From: BJGO01 sp039810885
GTDB lineage: Bacteria > Bacteroidota > Bacteroidia > Chitinophagales > UBA10324
Direction of reading: 5' to 3'
DNA length: 64,000 nucleotides
NCBI GenBank assembly: GCA_039810885.1
Contig: JBDHXV010000001.1
Location: forward strand, 59,985 to 123,984
Positions 46,774 through 55,220 of the stretch are shown here, one piece after another. The position numbers were made by a program, and so were the translations under genes. Position 1 is the stretch's first letter; the number at the start of each line of letters is the position of its first letter. The notes under the pieces were generated by a model. It searched no databases and was not told the origin of the DNA. It saw only the letters and a list, made by a program, of their open reading frames with translations.

Positions 46774-48108
46774 CTATATTTCTTTTTGAGTTTCTGAAAA
46801 TGAAACCCCGTTTTCTTTTAACTCTTTCAACACCGGTTCATAGATCTCTTTTAGAACAGGTAAATGAACCCCGGTGAGCTTACACTCACTGCGAACCAAC
46901 ATCATAGCCAGAATGCCCAAGGGTAGTCCTACCGTTTTTGCCATAGCAGTTTCTAATTGATTAATTCCTTTTACAACCAATGATGAGCGAAGGGCATATT
47001 TTTTTCTCTTCTTCTTAAAAATAAAATCATGCACCATGACAATCATGTCTTTATCATTTTTTTTCATCACCCATTTTTGCTCCATAAGTTGCTGCAAAAT
47101 CTGCGCAGCTGTTGCTTGTTCTAATTTGATTTTCTCTGAGCTAAAAAGTCCCATCCAACGCATTTTTTCAAGAATGCGATTATTGCTCTTGAGTTTAAAT
47201 AACTCCGCCACACGTTGCTCAGGCTTCTTTTTTAGCGATGTCGGTAAATAGGAAATCAACCAATCTTTGTATGCTAATGAAGATGTGTTCTTGAGGATTA
47301 TCGTGTCGTCCGTCAAACCTAATTGAAGTAATATATTCCATGCCTCGCAATACCCCTCACGGCGCAATGTTGTACGCATCAATGTGTCAACACCATTCAA
47401 GCCGTAAAGTGATTTATAGGCTAATGAATCTCTATTGACATAAGATTCAAAACGCCCCCAACCGGGTAGTTGAATTTTTTCAATTTGTGTAAACAAGCGG
47501 TGATAAGGTAAATATTTCGTATGTCCATCTTGAATGTACTGCGCCATGCCGTGCCCTGCCAATACTACGTTGCGCGGGTTCCAGGTGATTTTATAATTCC
47601 AAGGGTTGTTATCGCTTTCCGGAGCTACAAGTCCACCGGTGCTGCTCTTAAATGAAATGATTTCACAAGATTCACTCTGTAGTCGATGTATAATGTCCAT
47701 AGCGCTCATGTGGTCTATTCCCGGATCCAGACCCATTTCACCCATAAATAACAACTTCTTTTCATTAGCTTCCTTATCCATTGCTCTTAATTCGGGCGTT
47801 AAATACGATGCCGTTAATAGGTGCTTGTTATATTCGAGACATATTACTGCTGCTTTGCTGTGTAAAGCCGGCGGTAAAAGTGAAATGACAATATCGTGTG
47901 CAGCTATAATCTCTTTTGCTGTATCATCTTCGATAGAAAAGGATATGGCTCTGGCTCGAGGATGGTTTTTGACTTTTGATTGTGCAAGTTCAATTTGTAT
48001 ATCTGCAACCGTAACATAAGTTTGATAGACCTCGGATTGTTTCAGCAGATAGTTAACTAAAACGGTTGCCGAGCGACCTGCGCCTATGAGGAGTATTTTC
48101 TTCGACAT
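46774..48108 (-). CDS. Saccharopine dehydrogenase-like enzyme
   Basis: A 444-residue NAD(P)-dependent enzyme. The Rossmann motif is ILLIGAGRSATVLVNYLL, and the catalytic/binding domain contains MGEMGLDPGIDHMSAMDII, as in glutamate-forming saccharopine dehydrogenase (yeast Lys9 type) and in lysine 6-dehydrogenase. It probably acts in lysine degradation or a related amino-acid route. No lysine-ketoglutarate reductase partner lies in the window, so the exact substrate is open. It is divergent from cdd, and their promoter elements overlap. A second tie to amino-acid use is rocD, about 0.9 kb away. Confidence 0.88.
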   Translation of the reverse strand: MSKKILLIGAGRSATVLVNYLLKQSEVYQTYVTVADIQIELAQSKVKNHPRARAISFSIEDDTAKEIIAAHDIVISLLPPALHSKAAVICLEYNKHLLTASYLTPELRAMDKEANEKKLLFMGEMGLDPGIDHMSAMDIIHRLQSESCEIISFKSSTGGLVAPESDNNPWNYKITWNPRNVVLAGHGMAQYIQDGHTKYLPYHRLFTQIEKIQLPGWGRFESYVNRDSLAYKSLYGLNGVDTLMRTTLRREGYCEAWNILLQLGLTDDTIILKNTSSLAYKDWLISYLPTSLKKKPEQRVAELFKLKSNNRILEKMRWMGLFSSEKIKLEQATAAQILQQLMEQKWVMKKNDKDMIVMVHDFIFKKKRKKYALRSSLVVKGINQLETAMAKTVGLPLGILAMMLVRSECKLTGVHLPVLKEIYEPVLKELKENGVSFSETQKEI

Positions 48109-48126
48109 TGATTTAAGCGTGTTGAA

Positions 48127-48159
48127 TTTGACTTATTGCAAATGTAACGGTTAACTTTG
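48127..48159 (+). promoter_or_regulatory. Promoter of cdd
   Basis: TTTG (48127-48130), 21 bases, then TAACTTTG (48152-48159), a full consensus match. The start point would be near 48166, which decides the cdd start in favour of the ATG at 48199. Confidence 0.7.
48139..48146 (-). promoter_or_regulatory. Promoter -7 element of the saccharopine dehydrogenase-like gene
   Basis: Read on the minus strand TACATTTG, a perfect -7 element, 30 bases before the ATG. It lies inside the spacer of the opposite cdd promoter. Confidence 0.5.
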
Positions 48160-48198
48160 CACCCCCGAATGAGATCGGGTAAAAAGACAAGAATAGAG

Positions 48199-48684
48199 AT
48201 GAAAGAAATTAAACTCGAACAACATATAAAAGTTTGCAAGTCGCCCGACGAACTGCCTCTTGAATTACAGCATCTTCTTGACGAAGCACATAAAGCAACA
48301 CGGCATGCGTATGCACCTTACTCGAAGTTTAATGTAGGGGCTGCAGTGTTATTAAACAATGGAAAGGTGGTAATTGGCGCCAACCAGGAAAATGCCTCCT
48401 ACCCTGTTGGAGTGTGTGCTGAACGTGTTGCTATTACTTCCGCATCGGCTCAGTTTCCCGGAGTTAAGGTTAAAGCAGTAGCGATCTCAGCTAAGGCCAA
48501 ACGTGGTAAAACAGACAATCCTGTTGCTCCTTGCGGGATTTGCCGTCAGACTATTTTAGAATACGAGTTACTGCACCAACAAAATATTGAATTGGTGTTG
48601 CAAGGCGAAACAGGTGATATTTATTGGATTCCTTCAGCCAAAACGTTATTACCTCTCTTCTTTTCTCACGACAACCTCAAGTAA
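48199..48684 (+). CDS. cdd: Cytidine deaminase
   Basis: A 161-residue enzyme that deaminates cytidine and deoxycytidine to uridine forms for pyrimidine salvage. It is the short homotetrameric type. Zinc ligands are Cys73 in VCAERVAI (with catalytic Glu75) and Cys112/Cys115 in PCGICRQ; YSKFNVGAAV forms the substrate loop. The frame is open upstream to a TTG at 48157 and an ATG at 48169, but the promoter -7 element ends at 48159. The family also begins near the ATG at 48199, so I chose that. Confidence 0.93.
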   Translation: MKEIKLEQHIKVCKSPDELPLELQHLLDEAHKATRHAYAPYSKFNVGAAVLLNNGKVVIGANQENASYPVGVCAERVAITSASAQFPGVKVKAVAISAKAKRGKTDNPVAPCGICRQTILEYELLHQQNIELVLQGETGDIYWIPSAKTLLPLFFSHDNLK

Positions 48685-48929
48685 TAGTTACCTTCTTCTC
48701 TTTCGGCATACACTCTAATATCGAATTTAATAAGTTCTCTTCTTTTAACTATATCTTAATTGACAAAATAGTCATTATCGTTTTCTTCATAAGCATCCGG
48801 CATCTGTCTCTTTTTATCTGATAATATTTTTTGTTTAATGCGCTTGGGCTGATTAAACTGATAAGGAATGGATTTTAATTATAAGCAGCTAAGTAACGAA
48901 CCATAGGAAAGTAGCATATAATTAAGTGG

Positions 48930-48937
48930 TATTTTTG
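48930..48937 (+). promoter_or_regulatory. Promoter -7 element of rocD
   Basis: TATTTTTG matches TAnnTTTG, 20 bases before the ATG, implying a leader of only about 14 bases. No upstream TTG at the right distance. Confidence 0.4.
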
Positions 48938-48957
48938 TATGAAGAACTGTTTTTGTT

Positions 48958-50178
48958 ATGCATACAACACATAAGCTGTCCGCCATAGAGTTAGAAGAAA
49001 AATACGGTGCACATAATTACCACCCGCTCCCGGTAGTTCTAGAGCGCGGCAAAGGGGTTTTCGTATGGGACATTGATGGAAAGCGATATTATGATTTCTT
49101 ATCCGCTTATTCAGCAGTAAATCAAGGTCATTGCCATCCTGCTATAGTTGATGCTTTGGTGAAACAAGCATCTAAACTCTCTCTTACTTCAAGAGCCTTT
49201 TATAACAATCTGCTCGGTGAATATGAACAATATATAACTTCCTACTTCGGCTATGATAAGGTGTTGCCTATGAACACCGGCGTGGAAGCCGTAGAAACCG
49301 CAATTAAACTCTGTCGCAAATGGGCTTATGAAGTAAAGCGCATTCCCGGAAACTCTGCACGAATAATTTGCTGTGAAGGGAATTTTCACGGTAGAACAAC
49401 CGGGGTAATTTCATTTTCTTCAGACCCAACATCTCGCGAAGGTTTTGGACCTTTTATGCCGGGTTATATTTTAATCCCATACGATAATTTAGAAGCTTTA
49501 GAGAACGTATTAATCGAAGATAAGAACATTGCAGGCTTTCTTGTGGAACCTATTCAAGGCGAAGCAGGTGTTGTTGTTCCTGATGACGGCTTCTTGTCAA
49601 AAGCTAAATCTCTTTGTGAGCAGCATAATGTACTTTTTATTGCAGATGAGATTCAAACAGGACTTGCAAGAACAGGCAAAATGCTTGCTTGTGATTACGA
49701 GGTCGTGCGCCCCGACATTCTTATCTTAGGTAAAGCACTCAGCGGTGGCACCATACCGGTATCTGCAGTTCTTTGTGACGATGAAATTATGCTAACCATA
49801 AAACCCGGAGAACATGGTTCTACTTATGGTGGCAACCCATTAGCCTGTTCGGTTGCTGTTCAATCTCTCAAAGTATTAAAAAATGAGAACCTTGCTGAGA
49901 ATGCATTTCGCTTAGGAAATATTCTACGAGATGCTTTAAGTAAAATTGATAAAGAGCTAATTACAACCGTTCGCGGTAAGGGCTTATTAAATGCCATTGT
50001 TGTGAAACCACGTAACGGAAAAGATGCATGGGATTTTTGCATGGAGCTTATGGAAAATGGTTTGATTGCAAAACCTACACACGGCGATAAAATTCGGTTT
50101 GCACCACCCTTAGTTATAACGGAAGAGCAACTCTATGAGTGTGTTGCCATCATTGATAAGACTGCAAAAAAATTTTAA
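48958..50178 (+). CDS. rocD: Ornithine aminotransferase
   Basis: A 406-residue class III PLP aminotransferase that moves the delta-amino group of ornithine to 2-oxoglutarate, giving glutamate semialdehyde. The PLP Lys is K259 in ILGKALSGG. Other family marks are MNTGVEAVETAIKLCRKW, FIADEIQTGLARTGKMLACD and HGSTYGGNPLACSVA, the last typical of ornithine aminotransferase rather than acetylornithine aminotransferase. The length is normal. It is followed 24 bases later by a small lipoprotein gene on the same strand and probably shares its transcript. Confidence 0.95.
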   Translation: MHTTHKLSAIELEEKYGAHNYHPLPVVLERGKGVFVWDIDGKRYYDFLSAYSAVNQGHCHPAIVDALVKQASKLSLTSRAFYNNLLGEYEQYITSYFGYDKVLPMNTGVEAVETAIKLCRKWAYEVKRIPGNSARIICCEGNFHGRTTGVISFSSDPTSREGFGPFMPGYILIPYDNLEALENVLIEDKNIAGFLVEPIQGEAGVVVPDDGFLSKAKSLCEQHNVLFIADEIQTGLARTGKMLACDYEVVRPDILILGKALSGGTIPVSAVLCDDEIMLTIKPGEHGSTYGGNPLACSVAVQSLKVLKNENLAENAFRLGNILRDALSKIDKELITTVRGKGLLNAIVVKPRNGKDAWDFCMELMENGLIAKPTHGDKIRFAPPLVITEEQLYECVAIIDKTAKKF

Positions 50179-50202
50179 ATAATATTATAGATTTCGCCAA
50201 TT

Positions 50203-50760
50203 ATGAGTACAATTAAGAAAGAATTCAAATATCTGGTTAGCCTCTCTTTACTGTTTACAATTATTTCATGTACACACAAGGTTAAGGACTTCACCGAAAT
50301 TCAAAAAATGCTTGACACCGTAAGCATAAAGATGAAAGAGGGAAGCTCAGATACTCTTTATTTAAATAAAACGATAATAGAAATTAAGCAATATGCTGCA
50401 AAGCATCAAAGCGACACTTTAGCTGCAAAGCTTTTGTTCGAAGCCGCTCAACAATTAGAGGCTCATCATCTGTCGGAAAAAGCAGTAGTGTTATTAGATG
50501 AGATTCAAACGAAATTTTCCAACACCCTCTATGCTGCTAAAGCATTGGTTACTGAAGGTTTTATCTATAACAATATCTTACACAATTACGACTTGGCTAA
50601 AGTTAAGTATGAAGAGTATTTAACAAAATATCGCAACCTGGATTCGAATCTAAGCCGCGATGTTGAGTTGGAATTACATAATATGGGAAAGAGTGCCGAA
50701 GACCTGATAAAAGAGTTTGAAACCAAACTGAAGGAAAAGGAAAAGCAGGAAAAAAATTAG
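50203..50760 (+). CDS. TPR-like lipoprotein of unknown function
   Basis: A 185-residue predicted lipoprotein: the signal ends in IISC with lipidated Cys23. The rest is helical and resembles tetratricopeptide repeats of the BamD/YfgC type (HLSEKAVVLLDEIQTKFSN, then YDLAKVKYEEYLTKYRN), ending in a charged KEKEKQEKN tail. It is much shorter than BamD (usually about 240 or more), so it is probably not the assembly factor itself. It follows rocD by 24 bases and converges with cdaA, the two stop codons overlapping. Confidence 0.8.
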   Translation: MSTIKKEFKYLVSLSLLFTIISCTHKVKDFTEIQKMLDTVSIKMKEGSSDTLYLNKTIIEIKQYAAKHQSDTLAAKLLFEAAQQLEAHHLSEKAVVLLDEIQTKFSNTLYAAKALVTEGFIYNNILHNYDLAKVKYEEYLTKYRNLDSNLSRDVELELHNMGKSAEDLIKEFETKLKEKEKQEKN

Positions 50761-51569
50761 ATTCTGTCGGTAACAATATCAGTCAGCAACTGCTTCACTT
50801 CCACTATCGGAAGATTCGTCCTAAGCTTACCATTTTTTGCATAAGAGATAGCTCCCGTTTCTTCGGATACAACTATAGCAATTGCCTCACTGTGTTCCGT
50901 GATTCCTACAGCAGAGCGATGACGTAATCCGGCTCTTGGCGGTAAATCAGGACTATCGGAAACAGGCAGTACTGAACCGGCAAAAATGATACGGTTATTA
51001 ACAATAATAACAGCACCATCATGTAACGGCGAGTTTTTATTAAAAATACTCTCAATCAATTTTTCTGAAACTAATGCGTGCAAGGCAACACCCGGGTTCG
51101 TCAAGTCATGTAGTTTGAAGTGGTTATTAAAAATCAATAAGGCTCCGGTTTTTGATTTCGACATCGTATCCAAAGAAGCTAATATCTCTCCTACCAAGCG
51201 CTCTTCTTCTCGAGTCTTTTGCCTCTTGCTAATATTTAACTTAAATGGCAAGTGCAATTTTTCAGACAGACTGATATCACCAAGCGATAAAAGAAATTTT
51301 CTTATCTCCGGTTGGAATACGACAAGCATGGCAACAACTCCTGCACTCACGAATGCCCCTAATACTTCAGTAAGAATATCCAGATGTAACCACTTAACCA
51401 ATTTGTAGATAAGATAAATTAATATCATACCAAGGAAAATATTTAATCCCAACGTGCCACGAACATGACGGTAAAATTGATAGACCAATAGAACAACCAA
51501 ACTGATATCAATGACATCAATCCAGTCGAATTTATAACCGAATATTTTATAAAGCAGCATTAAATGCAT
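50757..51569 (-). CDS. cdaA: Diadenylate cyclase
   Basis: A 270-residue membrane-bound DisA_N-domain protein that makes the second messenger c-di-AMP from two ATP. Three N-terminal helices (about 18-30, 42-56, 68-86) precede the catalytic domain with the signature motifs DGA (184-186) and RHR (216-218). In known bacteria c-di-AMP controls K+ and osmotic balance. The start may be M1 at 51569 or M4 at 51560; either way it overlaps the end of folP, so the two genes are coupled. This folP-cdaA pairing is common in Bacteroidota. No CdaR partner is adjacent. Confidence 0.95.
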   Translation of the reverse strand: MHLMLLYKIFGYKFDWIDVIDISLVVLLVYQFYRHVRGTLGLNIFLGMILIYLIYKLVKWLHLDILTEVLGAFVSAGVVAMLVVFQPEIRKFLLSLGDISLSEKLHLPFKLNISKRQKTREEERLVGEILASLDTMSKSKTGALLIFNNHFKLHDLTNPGVALHALVSEKLIESIFNKNSPLHDGAVIIVNNRIIFAGSVLPVSDSPDLPPRAGLRHRSAVGITEHSEAIAIVVSEETGAISYAKNGKLRTNLPIVEVKQLLTDIVTDRI

Positions 51570-52416
51570 TCCAAAGTTGAATAGTCTGTACAGCTTCTTT
51601 TACATCGTGCACACGCAAAATGCAAGCGCCTTGCTGCAAAGCAAGCATATTTATTGCAGTCGTGCCATTCAGGGCATCAACAGGTTGTGTGTTTAATACT
51701 CGATTTATTATACTTTTTCTTGATAGCCCTGCAAGCACAGGTTTTTCAAGTGTCGAAAAAACCGATAAATGTTTTAACAAGGAATAATTCTGTGTCACTG
51801 TTTTTCCAAAACCAAATCCGGGATCAACAATCAAATCATGAATGCCCAGCTCATATAAATGATTTATAGCGCGCTGAAGAAATAAATAAACATCGTCAAC
51901 CACATTATGATACAGCGGCGCCTTACCTTGAAAGTGCGGCTCGATTTGCAAGTGCATTACAATATAGGGTACCCGAGCCTCGGCAACAACACGAAGTAGT
52001 GATGAATCAAAGCGGCCGAACGATACGTCATTAATCATTTGAACACCGTGCTCTATAGCCCGAGTGGCAACTGATGAATAAAAAGTATCACAAGAGAGAA
52101 TAACATGCGGAAATGATTTCTTGCATTCCCGAATAACTTCGTCAATTCTTTGCCATTCTTTCTCAGCATCAATAAACGAAATATTCTGTTTTGAAGACTG
52201 ACCGCCGATATCAATAATGCTCGCTCCTTCATTTACCATTTCCTCTGCCTTTTTCATGATGGCTTTCACATTAAAAGCAGCACCATCATAAAATGAATCG
52301 GGTGTACAGTTTAGAATTCCCATTACTATCGGAGCTTCTAAAGAAATGAGTTTACCCCCCACATTCAATGTTCGTGATGAATGAAAAGGTGTAGCTTTAT
52401 CCATAATTTTATTCAT
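51547..52416 (-). CDS. folP: Dihydropteroate synthase
   Basis: Condenses p-aminobenzoate with dihydropterin pyrophosphate in folate synthesis; it is the sulfonamide target. Motifs are GILNCTPDSFYDG, IDIGGQSSK, SCDTFYS, LIVDPGFGFGK and LAGLSRKSII. The Gly-Gly loop reads QSSKQN instead of the usual STRPG, a variation worth noting in the p-aminobenzoate loop. The frame is open to 52488, but the added residues (MPCFTNSILVLLN...) are not family-like and would run through the divergent gene's promoter. The ATG at 52416 (or 52404) is therefore preferred, giving about 289 residues. Confidence 0.94.
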   Translation of the reverse strand: MNKIMDKATPFHSSRTLNVGGKLISLEAPIVMGILNCTPDSFYDGAAFNVKAIMKKAEEMVNEGASIIDIGGQSSKQNISFIDAEKEWQRIDEVIRECKKSFPHVILSCDTFYSSVATRAIEHGVQMINDVSFGRFDSSLLRVVAEARVPYIVMHLQIEPHFQGKAPLYHNVVDDVYLFLQRAINHLYELGIHDLIVDPGFGFGKTVTQNYSLLKHLSVFSTLEKPVLAGLSRKSIINRVLNTQPVDALNGTTAINMLALQQGACILRVHDVKEAVQTIQLWNAFNAAL

Positions 52417-52434
52417 ACAACAATACAATAAGCA

Positions 52435-52980
52435 TTGGCGGACAAAACTATTCAACAATACCAAGATGCTGTTGGTAAAGCACGGCACATCTTCGATAAA
52501 AAAACAAAAGATTATGGCACCTCTTGGCGCATTCTGCGCTTACCCTCTTTAACCGATCAAATTTTTATCAAAGCTCAACGCATTCGCACGATAGATTTGA
52601 AAGGCATGCAGTTAATTGACGATAGCATGGAAACTGAATTTATTGGCATTTTGAATTATGGAATTATCGGACTAATTCAGTTAGAGTTAAATGACGACAA
52701 TGGTAAGGAAATCGGTTATGATTTAGCAATACAACTTTATGATAAAAAATGGAATGAGGCTATGCAGCTTATGATAAAAAAAAATCATGATTATGGCGAG
52801 GCATGGCGCGATATGCGAATAAGCAGCTTTACTGATTTGATTCTGATGCGTGTAATGCGCATTCGTCAGATAGAAGATAATCAGGGGAAGACCTTAGTTT
52901 CAGAAGGTGTTGATGCCAATCTCTATGACATAATAAACTATGCTATTTTTGCGCTTATAAAACTTTCAGAAAAGGCATGA
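52435..52980 (+). CDS. DUF1599 (nucleotide modification-associated domain) protein
   Basis: A 181-residue protein made of two copies of one domain: TKDYGTSWRILRLPSLTDQI... (about 22-85) and NHDYGEAWRDMRISSFTDLI... (about 110-175). This is DUF1599, linked by name to nucleotide modification but without a proven activity. The start is TTG at 52435: an in-frame TAA lies only 6 bases upstream and the next ATG is deep in the first domain. It begins 19 bases from the divergent folP start and overlaps the DoxX gene by 4 bases (ATGA). This arrangement recurs in Bacteroidota. Confidence 0.88.
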   Translation: MADKTIQQYQDAVGKARHIFDKKTKDYGTSWRILRLPSLTDQIFIKAQRIRTIDLKGMQLIDDSMETEFIGILNYGIIGLIQLELNDDNGKEIGYDLAIQLYDKKWNEAMQLMIKKNHDYGEAWRDMRISSFTDLILMRVMRIRQIEDNQGKTLVSEGVDANLYDIINYAIFALIKLSEKA

Positions 52981-54110
52981 AGTATTTCATTTGGTTTTGT
53001 CGGATTGTCATTGGTGTACTGTTTGTTTTTTCCGGTTATGTGAAAGCGGTTGATCCGATTGGGATGCAATACAAGCTTGAAGAGTATTTCGAGGTTTTTC
53101 ATTTGAGTTTCTTTATACCCTATGCCTTATATTTCTCTATATTATTAAATGCTCTGGAAATCATACTCGGTGTGTTTACACTTTTCGGAGTTCGTATGAT
53201 ACAAACTGCGTGGCTCTTAGTTCTCATTATTACCTTCTTCCTCTTTCTGACCGGTTATTCCGCTATTACAAATAAAATTACCGACTGTGGATGCTTTGGT
53301 GATGCCGTCAAGCTTTCTACCTGGGCTACTTTTTACAAAAACATTGTATTCCTCGTATTAATTATTCCCATCTTTTTATGGCGACATAAAATAGAACCTC
53401 TCTTCAATAAGATCTTTACTAATATCATTTTTTGGGGTTCTATTATAGCTTGCCTTGGAGTGCAATGGTATTGTCTGGAGCACTTACCTATCATTGATTT
53501 CAGACCTTATAAAGTTGGAAATAACATACGCGAGCAAATGCAAATACCTCCCGGGGCACCTCGTGACAGTGTTGTTACTAAACTCATCTATAAAGATAAG
53601 TCTAGCGGAAAGCAAGATGGTTATACCATGAATGATTTACCATGGGCCGACAGCATTTGGATGGCCAATCATGAATTTGTAAGGCAAGAGAATATTGTAA
53701 TAAAGGAAGGGTTTCAACCAAAAATTAAAGACTTTAAAGTGTGGGATGACTCTAACAATGACTTAACCGCACAACTGCTTGACTCTAATAAGTATCAGAT
53801 TTGGATTGTTGCGTATGATATTAATAAATCTGACAAGAAAGGATTTGAAAAAATTGCTTCGCACGTCAAAGACTATGAACAAGCCGGAGTTAAAGTTTTA
53901 GGATTAAGTGCTTCTTCTTATAATGATATTGAAAGCATAAGACACGAAACAAACTCAGCATACCCATTCTTTTATGCTGATGGTACCGTGTTAAAAACAA
54001 TTATTCGTTCCAATCCGGGTATCGTTTTGTTGAATGGCGGAACGGTATTAGCTATGTGGAACTATAATGATACACCTGACATAAATGAAGTGAAGAAGTA
54101 CTTAAAGTAA
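52977..54110 (+). CDS. BT_3928-type DoxX membrane protein with thioredoxin-like C-terminus
   Basis: A 377-residue inner-membrane protein. Four to five helices (about 4-155) form a DoxX/MauE-like domain with the motif ITDCGCFGDAVKLS, which includes a Cys pair placed for redox chemistry. The C-terminal half (about 240-377) looks like a thioredoxin fold but has no CxxC, so any redox role must lie in the membrane part. It is translationally coupled to the DUF1599 gene. Function unknown; the conserved neighbourhood with folP and cdaA is established for Bacteroidota, but its meaning is not. Confidence 0.85.
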   Translation: MKYFIWFCRIVIGVLFVFSGYVKAVDPIGMQYKLEEYFEVFHLSFFIPYALYFSILLNALEIILGVFTLFGVRMIQTAWLLVLIITFFLFLTGYSAITNKITDCGCFGDAVKLSTWATFYKNIVFLVLIIPIFLWRHKIEPLFNKIFTNIIFWGSIIACLGVQWYCLEHLPIIDFRPYKVGNNIREQMQIPPGAPRDSVVTKLIYKDKSSGKQDGYTMNDLPWADSIWMANHEFVRQENIVIKEGFQPKIKDFKVWDDSNNDLTAQLLDSNKYQIWIVAYDINKSDKKGFEKIASHVKDYEQAGVKVLGLSASSYNDIESIRHETNSAYPFFYADGTVLKTIIRSNPGIVLLNGGTVLAMWNYNDTPDINEVKKYLK

Positions 54111-54158
54111 TTTTTACATTTCGCACCAATTTCGTTGCTGTAAGTTATCCTAATACTC

Positions 54159-55220
54159 GTGTTTCAGTTTTTTTTAAAACAGATATTTTACGCCCTGACC
54201 GTGTTAATCGGTGTTGTTGTTACCGTTTTTATTTTATTTCAGGGCTTACCCGGAGATCCGGCACGATTAACGATGGGTCAGAGAACAGATGCTGCAACAC
54301 TTGAAAACGTAAATCGGGAGCTTGGATTAGACAAGCCTAAGTGGCAACAACTCTTATATTATATTAATGATGTATCTCCTATCAGCATACATTTAAACAC
54401 AAAACTAAACGAAGCAAAGTATAACTACCGCACCATTTTCAACTTTTCTCATAGTGTTGTTGTTGTTAAGAAACCCTATTTACGATATAGCTATCAGTTA
54501 CAAAAACCGGTATCGGGTATGTTAATGCAAGTCATACCTAATACGATCATTTTAGCAGTTTTAGCCATCGTGTTTTCATCGCTACTGGGTATCACACTGG
54601 GAATACTGGCCGCACTGAATCAAAATACAATTATTGACAGACTTTTAATCGTGATTAGTGTTTCGGGCATTTCCTTTCCTTCATTTTTTTCCGCTATTTT
54701 ATTTCAATGGCTATTTGCATTCGTATTGGCCTCGATAACGCATCTGCCTATGACCGGGAACATCCATGAATATGATTTAGATGGTCATTTTCATCTTAAT
54801 TTATCTACTCTCATTTTACCTGTGCTTACCTTAGGAATCAGGCCATTGGCCGTGTTTACTCAACTTACACGAAGCGCTATGTTAGACGTGTTACAAATGG
54901 ATTTTATTCGTACGGCCCGTTCCAAAGGTTTATCTAAATGGAAAATCGTGTGGCGGCATGCTCTACGCAATGCTCTTAACCCCGTTGTAACGTCGATCTC
55001 AGGTTGGTTTGCCGAGATGCTGGCAGGTGCATTCTTTATTGAGTTAGTATTTAGCTGGAATGGTTTAGGGAAACTTACTGTTGATGCCCTTAACAAAAAT
55101 GATTTTCCGGTTGTGATGGGAGCCGTGTTAGTTGCTGCGAGTATTTTTGTTCTTGTAAACCTAATAACAGATATAGCTTACGGAATTATTGATCCGAGAA
55201 TACGCCGCACACAGATTTAA
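54159..55220 (+). CDS. ABC transporter permease of the DppB/OppB type
   Basis: A 353-residue inner-membrane permease for peptide or nickel-type ABC importers. It starts at GTG (54159) with the family N-terminus QIFYALTVLIGVVVTVFILF and GLPGDPARL, and six helices in total. The cytoplasmic coupling loop is RTARSKGLSKWKIVWRHALRNA-like, near residue 250. A periplasmic insert of about 55 residues (after residue 70) is longer than in E. coli DppB. The second permease, ATPases and binding protein are not adjacent: the next gene is ruvB on the other strand. It ends in convergent overlap with ruvB. Confidence 0.9.
   Translation: MFQFFLKQIFYALTVLIGVVVTVFILFQGLPGDPARLTMGQRTDAATLENVNRELGLDKPKWQQLLYYINDVSPISIHLNTKLNEAKYNYRTIFNFSHSVVVVKKPYLRYSYQLQKPVSGMLMQVIPNTIILAVLAIVFSSLLGITLGILAALNQNTIIDRLLIVISVSGISFPSFFSAILFQWLFAFVLASITHLPMTGNIHEYDLDGHFHLNLSTLILPVLTLGIRPLAVFTQLTRSAMLDVLQMDFIRTARSKGLSKWKIVWRHALRNALNPVVTSISGWFAEMLAGAFFIELVFSWNGLGKLTVDALNKNDFPVVMGAVLVAASIFVLVNLITDIAYGIIDPRIRRTQI

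Noticed and set aside
48157..48198. Longer cytidine deaminase N-terminus from TTG 48157 or ATG 48169
   Set aside because: The promoter -7 element ends at 48159, and the extra residues are not found in the family.
50638..50655. GGATTCGAATCT, like a tRNA T-loop
   Set aside because: It lies inside the lipoprotein coding sequence and no cloverleaf can be drawn around it. No tRNA or rRNA was found anywhere in the window.
52417..52488. Longer FolP N-terminus from 52488
   Set aside because: The extra residues are not family-like and overlap the start of the divergent DUF1599 gene.
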